A DNA stretch of 7,338 nt, from contig JAGSHA010000155.1 in assembly GCA_023954795.1 (NCBI GenBank), forward strand, positions 1 to 7,338, written 5' to 3'. The position numbers and the translations under genes were made by a program. This document shows, in pieces, positions 5,278-7,338 of this stretch. Within the stretch, counting starts at the first letter, position 1. Each line of letters starts with the position of its first letter. The notes beneath the pieces are model-generated. The model made no database searches. It was not told where the DNA came from and was given only the letters and a program-made list of their open reading frames with translations. Source of the DNA: Oceanospirillaceae bacterium. Lineage in GTDB: Bacteria > Pseudomonadota > Gammaproteobacteria > Pseudomonadales > Balneatricaceae.

Positions 5278-7271
5278 TACGCCGCCTCCTCATCCGCTGC
5301 ATCCAGTGCAATCAGTTCAGAACCTTCGTTCACCAGATCACCTTCCGCGAAGAAAATGTCGGCCACAACACCATCAGTGGGTGCAGAGATGCTGTGTTCC
5401 ATCTTCATCGCTTCCATGATCACCAGTGTCTGACCGGCAGTTACTTCCTGGCCTTTTTCGACCAGTACGGCAACCACGGCACCGTTCATCGGCGCAGCCA
5501 AAGAGGCATCACCTGCCTGCTCAGTTTCGCTGAATGTATCGCGATGCTGACGGCACTGGAACTGCTCGCCTTCATGGAAGATAGTCAGGTTGTCGCCATC
5601 CTGGAAGCAGTGCACGGTGAGACGGTGACCGTTGATGATCACGTTCAATGCATCGTCGTTCAGGGTCGCAGACACACGGTAGCTGGCTTCATCAACAGTG
5701 ACTTCGTATTCAGACTGCTGTTCCAGAATGCTCAGTTCGTGCAGATCTTCACCCAGCATCAGCTTCATCGGACGGGCGTATTCAGAGTTCAGACGCCAGC
5801 CGTTCTGTGAAGAAAATGGGGAGAATGTGTCGCCCTTAATCGTGTTGCCGGCTTTCGCTGTTTCTAGGAAGTAAGCAGCAGCGATCGCCAGACAGAACTG
5901 CTGATCCAGACGGTTGGCCGGGAACAGGAGTTCACGGTGCTTATCAATGAAACCGGTATCCAGGTCCTGTTCGCGGAACGGGCCTGCATCGGCCAGATTG
6001 CGCAGGAAGCGGGTGTTGGTCTTGAGGCCCGCAATGCGGTATTCCTCAAGTGCCTGAACCATGCGGTTGATCGCCGCTTCACGGTTTTCATCCCAAACGA
6101 TCAGTTTAGCGATCATCGGATCATAGAAAACGCTGACTTCATCACCTTCGATAACGCCGGTATCGACACGGACATGGGCATTTTCAGCAGGGGTGCGCAG
6201 ATATTTCAGACTACCGGTAGCAGGCAGGAAGTCGTTGTCCGGATCTTCCGCATAGATTCGGGCTTCCAGTGCATGACCGCGTACTTTGACCTGATCCTGA
6301 GTGATCGGCAGCTCAGAACCGTCGGCAATGCGCAGCTGCCATTCCACCAGATCCTGACCGGTGATCAGCTCAGTGACCGGATGTTCAACCTGCAGACGAG
6401 TGTTCATCTCCATGAAGTAGAATGAGCCAGCTACGTCATACAGGAACTCAACCGTACCGGCGCCCACGTAATCGATAGCCTGTGCAGCACGTACAGCTGC
6501 TTCACCCATCGCTACACGCACTTCATCGGACAGACCCGGTGCAGGTGCTTCTTCAATGACTTTCTGGTGACGACGCTGTACAGAACAATCACGCTCTGCG
6601 AGATAAATGCCGTTGCCGTGCTTATCACAGAACACCTGAATCTCAACGTGACGTGGCTGGGTCAGGTAGCGCTCGATCAGCATGTCCGGGTTGCCAAATG
6701 CTTTTTGCGCTTCGCGGCAGGCGGATACCAGTGCTTCGTCAAATTCCTCCAGGGATTCAACAACATGCATCCCTTTACCACCACCACCGGCAACGGCTTT
6801 CAGCAGCTGTGGGAAACCGCACTTCTCGGATTCCTGTTTCAGCAGAGCAGGATCCTGATCGTCACCGTGGTATCCGGGTACGAGAGGAACGCTGGCGTGA
6901 GACATGATCTCTTTCGCCGCAGACTTGGAGCCCATCGATGCAATTGCAGAGGAAGGCGGGCCGATAAAGGTAATGCCGTTCGCTTCCAGTGCTTCTGCGA
7001 ACTCAGTGTTCTCAGACAGGAAACCGTAACCCGGGTGAACGGCCTGTGCGCCAGACTGTTTACAGATCTCGATGATCTTATCGGCACGCAGGTAGCTTTC
7101 GGTGCTTGGCGCAGGGCCCAGAAGGAAAGCTTCGTCAGCCATGGCCACATGGCGGGAATTCGCGTCAGCTTCGGAGTAGACAGCGACACACTTAACACCC
7201 AGACGGTGAGCCGTCTGGATAACGCGGCAGGCAATTTCGCCACGGTTTGCAATCAAAATCTTGTTGAACAT
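5277..7271 (-). CDS. liuD: Methylcrotonyl-CoA carboxylase, biotin-containing alpha subunit
   Basis: A 664-aa biotin carboxylase/biotin carrier fusion that carboxylates its own biotin with ATP and bicarbonate; the beta subunit then passes the carboxyl group to 3-methylcrotonyl-CoA. Order: N-terminal biotin carboxylase domain (1 to about 115, starting FNKILIANRGEIA), ATP-grasp domain with glycine-rich loop AGGGGKGM (161-168) and catalytic EMNTRLQVEHPVTE (288-301; Arg292, Glu296), C-terminal carboxylase domain to about 445, a variable linker region, and a biotinyl domain with EAMKM (620-624; biotinylated Lys623). Length matches methylcrotonyl-CoA carboxylase alpha. Propionyl- and geranyl-CoA carboxylase alpha subunits look alike; the neighbouring HMG-CoA lyase decides in favour of methylcrotonyl-CoA. 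AGGAG (7284-7280 region) precedes the ATG by 9 nt and overlaps the end of the upstream gene. No carboxyltransferase gene lies downstream, so it should be upstream, outside the window. Confidence 0.97.
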   Translation of the reverse strand: MFNKILIANRGEIACRVIQTAHRLGVKCVAVYSEADANSRHVAMADEAFLLGPAPSTESYLRADKIIEICKQSGAQAVHPGYGFLSENTEFAEALEANGITFIGPPSSAIASMGSKSAAKEIMSHASVPLVPGYHGDDQDPALLKQESEKCGFPQLLKAVAGGGGKGMHVVESLEEFDEALVSACREAQKAFGNPDMLIERYLTQPRHVEIQVFCDKHGNGIYLAERDCSVQRRHQKVIEEAPAPGLSDEVRVAMGEAAVRAAQAIDYVGAGTVEFLYDVAGSFYFMEMNTRLQVEHPVTELITGQDLVEWQLRIADGSELPITQDQVKVRGHALEARIYAEDPDNDFLPATGSLKYLRTPAENAHVRVDTGVIEGDEVSVFYDPMIAKLIVWDENREAAINRMVQALEEYRIAGLKTNTRFLRNLADAGPFREQDLDTGFIDKHRELLFPANRLDQQFCLAIAAAYFLETAKAGNTIKGDTFSPFSSQNGWRLNSEYARPMKLMLGEDLHELSILEQQSEYEVTVDEASYRVSATLNDDALNVIINGHRLTVHCFQDGDNLTIFHEGEQFQCRQHRDTFSETEQAGDASLAAPMNGAVVAVLVEKGQEVTAGQTLVIMEAMKMEHSISAPTDGVVADIFFAEGDLVNEGSELIALDAADEEAA

Positions 7272-7277
7272 GGTCGC

Positions 7278-7338
7278 TTACTCCTGAATCCAGTTTGGCT
7301 TGCGCTTCTGCAGGAAAGATCCCAGACCTTCCTGACCC
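7278..7338 (-). CDS. liuC: Enoyl-CoA hydratase family protein, probable methylglutaconyl-CoA hydratase, C-terminal end
   Basis: Only the last 19 residues and the TAA stop (7280-7278) are in the window; the gene starts beyond base 7338. The residues EGLGSFLQKRKPNW match the usual C-terminal end of crotonase-family hydratases, in which E(G)..(A/S)F..KR.P.W is common. Its place directly before liuD, with a 6-nt gap, is the standard liuC position in liu operons, so the expected reaction is hydration of 3-methylglutaconyl-CoA to HMG-CoA. The tail alone cannot separate this enzyme from other enoyl-CoA hydratases; the specific name rests on gene order. Confidence 0.78.
   Translation of the reverse strand, partial: GQEGLGSFLQKRKPNWIQE

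Noticed and set aside
5265..6425. Two long plus-strand frames (5265-5810 and 5937-6425).
   Set aside because: Both mirror the liuD coding strand and have no family pattern of their own.
1..7338. Search by eye for mobile elements, CRISPR repeats, tRNA or an unknown defence-type system.
   Set aside because: No transposase, integrase, regularly spaced repeats, cloverleaf or effector/toxin-like genes were seen; most of the window is conserved catabolism.

Overview
The window reads as a stretch of a marine-type gammaproteobacterial chromosome (Oceanospirillales-like; moderate GC, no plasmid or phage genes). The assignment rests on the gene mix and protein flavour only and is tentative. Every supported gene lies on the minus strand, so transcription runs from high to low coordinates. 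No tRNA, rRNA, CRISPR array, insertion sequence or integration site was seen.

Right two thirds (7338 down to about 1856): the distal part of a leucine/isovalerate degradation (liu) operon. It holds the last 19 codons of an enoyl-CoA-hydratase family protein (probable methylglutaconyl-CoA hydratase, LiuC). Next come the biotin-carrying alpha subunit of methylcrotonyl-CoA carboxylase (LiuD) and hydroxymethylglutaryl-CoA lyase (LiuE). Then follow an AhpD-like 'peroxidase-related' protein with a CxxCxxxH redox motif and an AMP-forming acyl-CoA synthetase. The unit ends at a very clear intrinsic terminator with a UUCG tetraloop. LiuD carboxylates methylcrotonyl-CoA together with a beta subunit (LiuB) that is not in the window and probably lies upstream. 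LiuC hydrates methylglutaconyl-CoA to HMG-CoA, and LiuE cleaves that to acetyl-CoA and acetoacetate. The synthetase may reactivate a released or imported acid. The redox protein has no obvious step in the pathway. liuC/liuD/liuE are tightly packed (a 6-nt gap, then a TAATG overlap). The two last genes follow gaps of about 78 nt that contain inverted repeats, one of which pairs with the ribosome binding site of the redox gene.

Left third (1743 down to 1): four apparently separate minus-strand genes with gaps of 85-91 nt. These are a DUF502 membrane protein, a 110-aa basic protein whose N-terminal part resembles the RNA-polymerase-binding segment of the regulator SutA, a 63/64-aa FlbD-like small protein whose leader carries a perfect 11-bp inverted repeat, and the N-terminal 107 codons of a class I SAM-dependent methyltransferase cut by the window edge.

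Most of the window is ordinary, conserved catabolism. The points that deserve a second look are the redox gene inside the liu operon, the two leader structures that touch ribosome binding sites, and the SutA-like protein.
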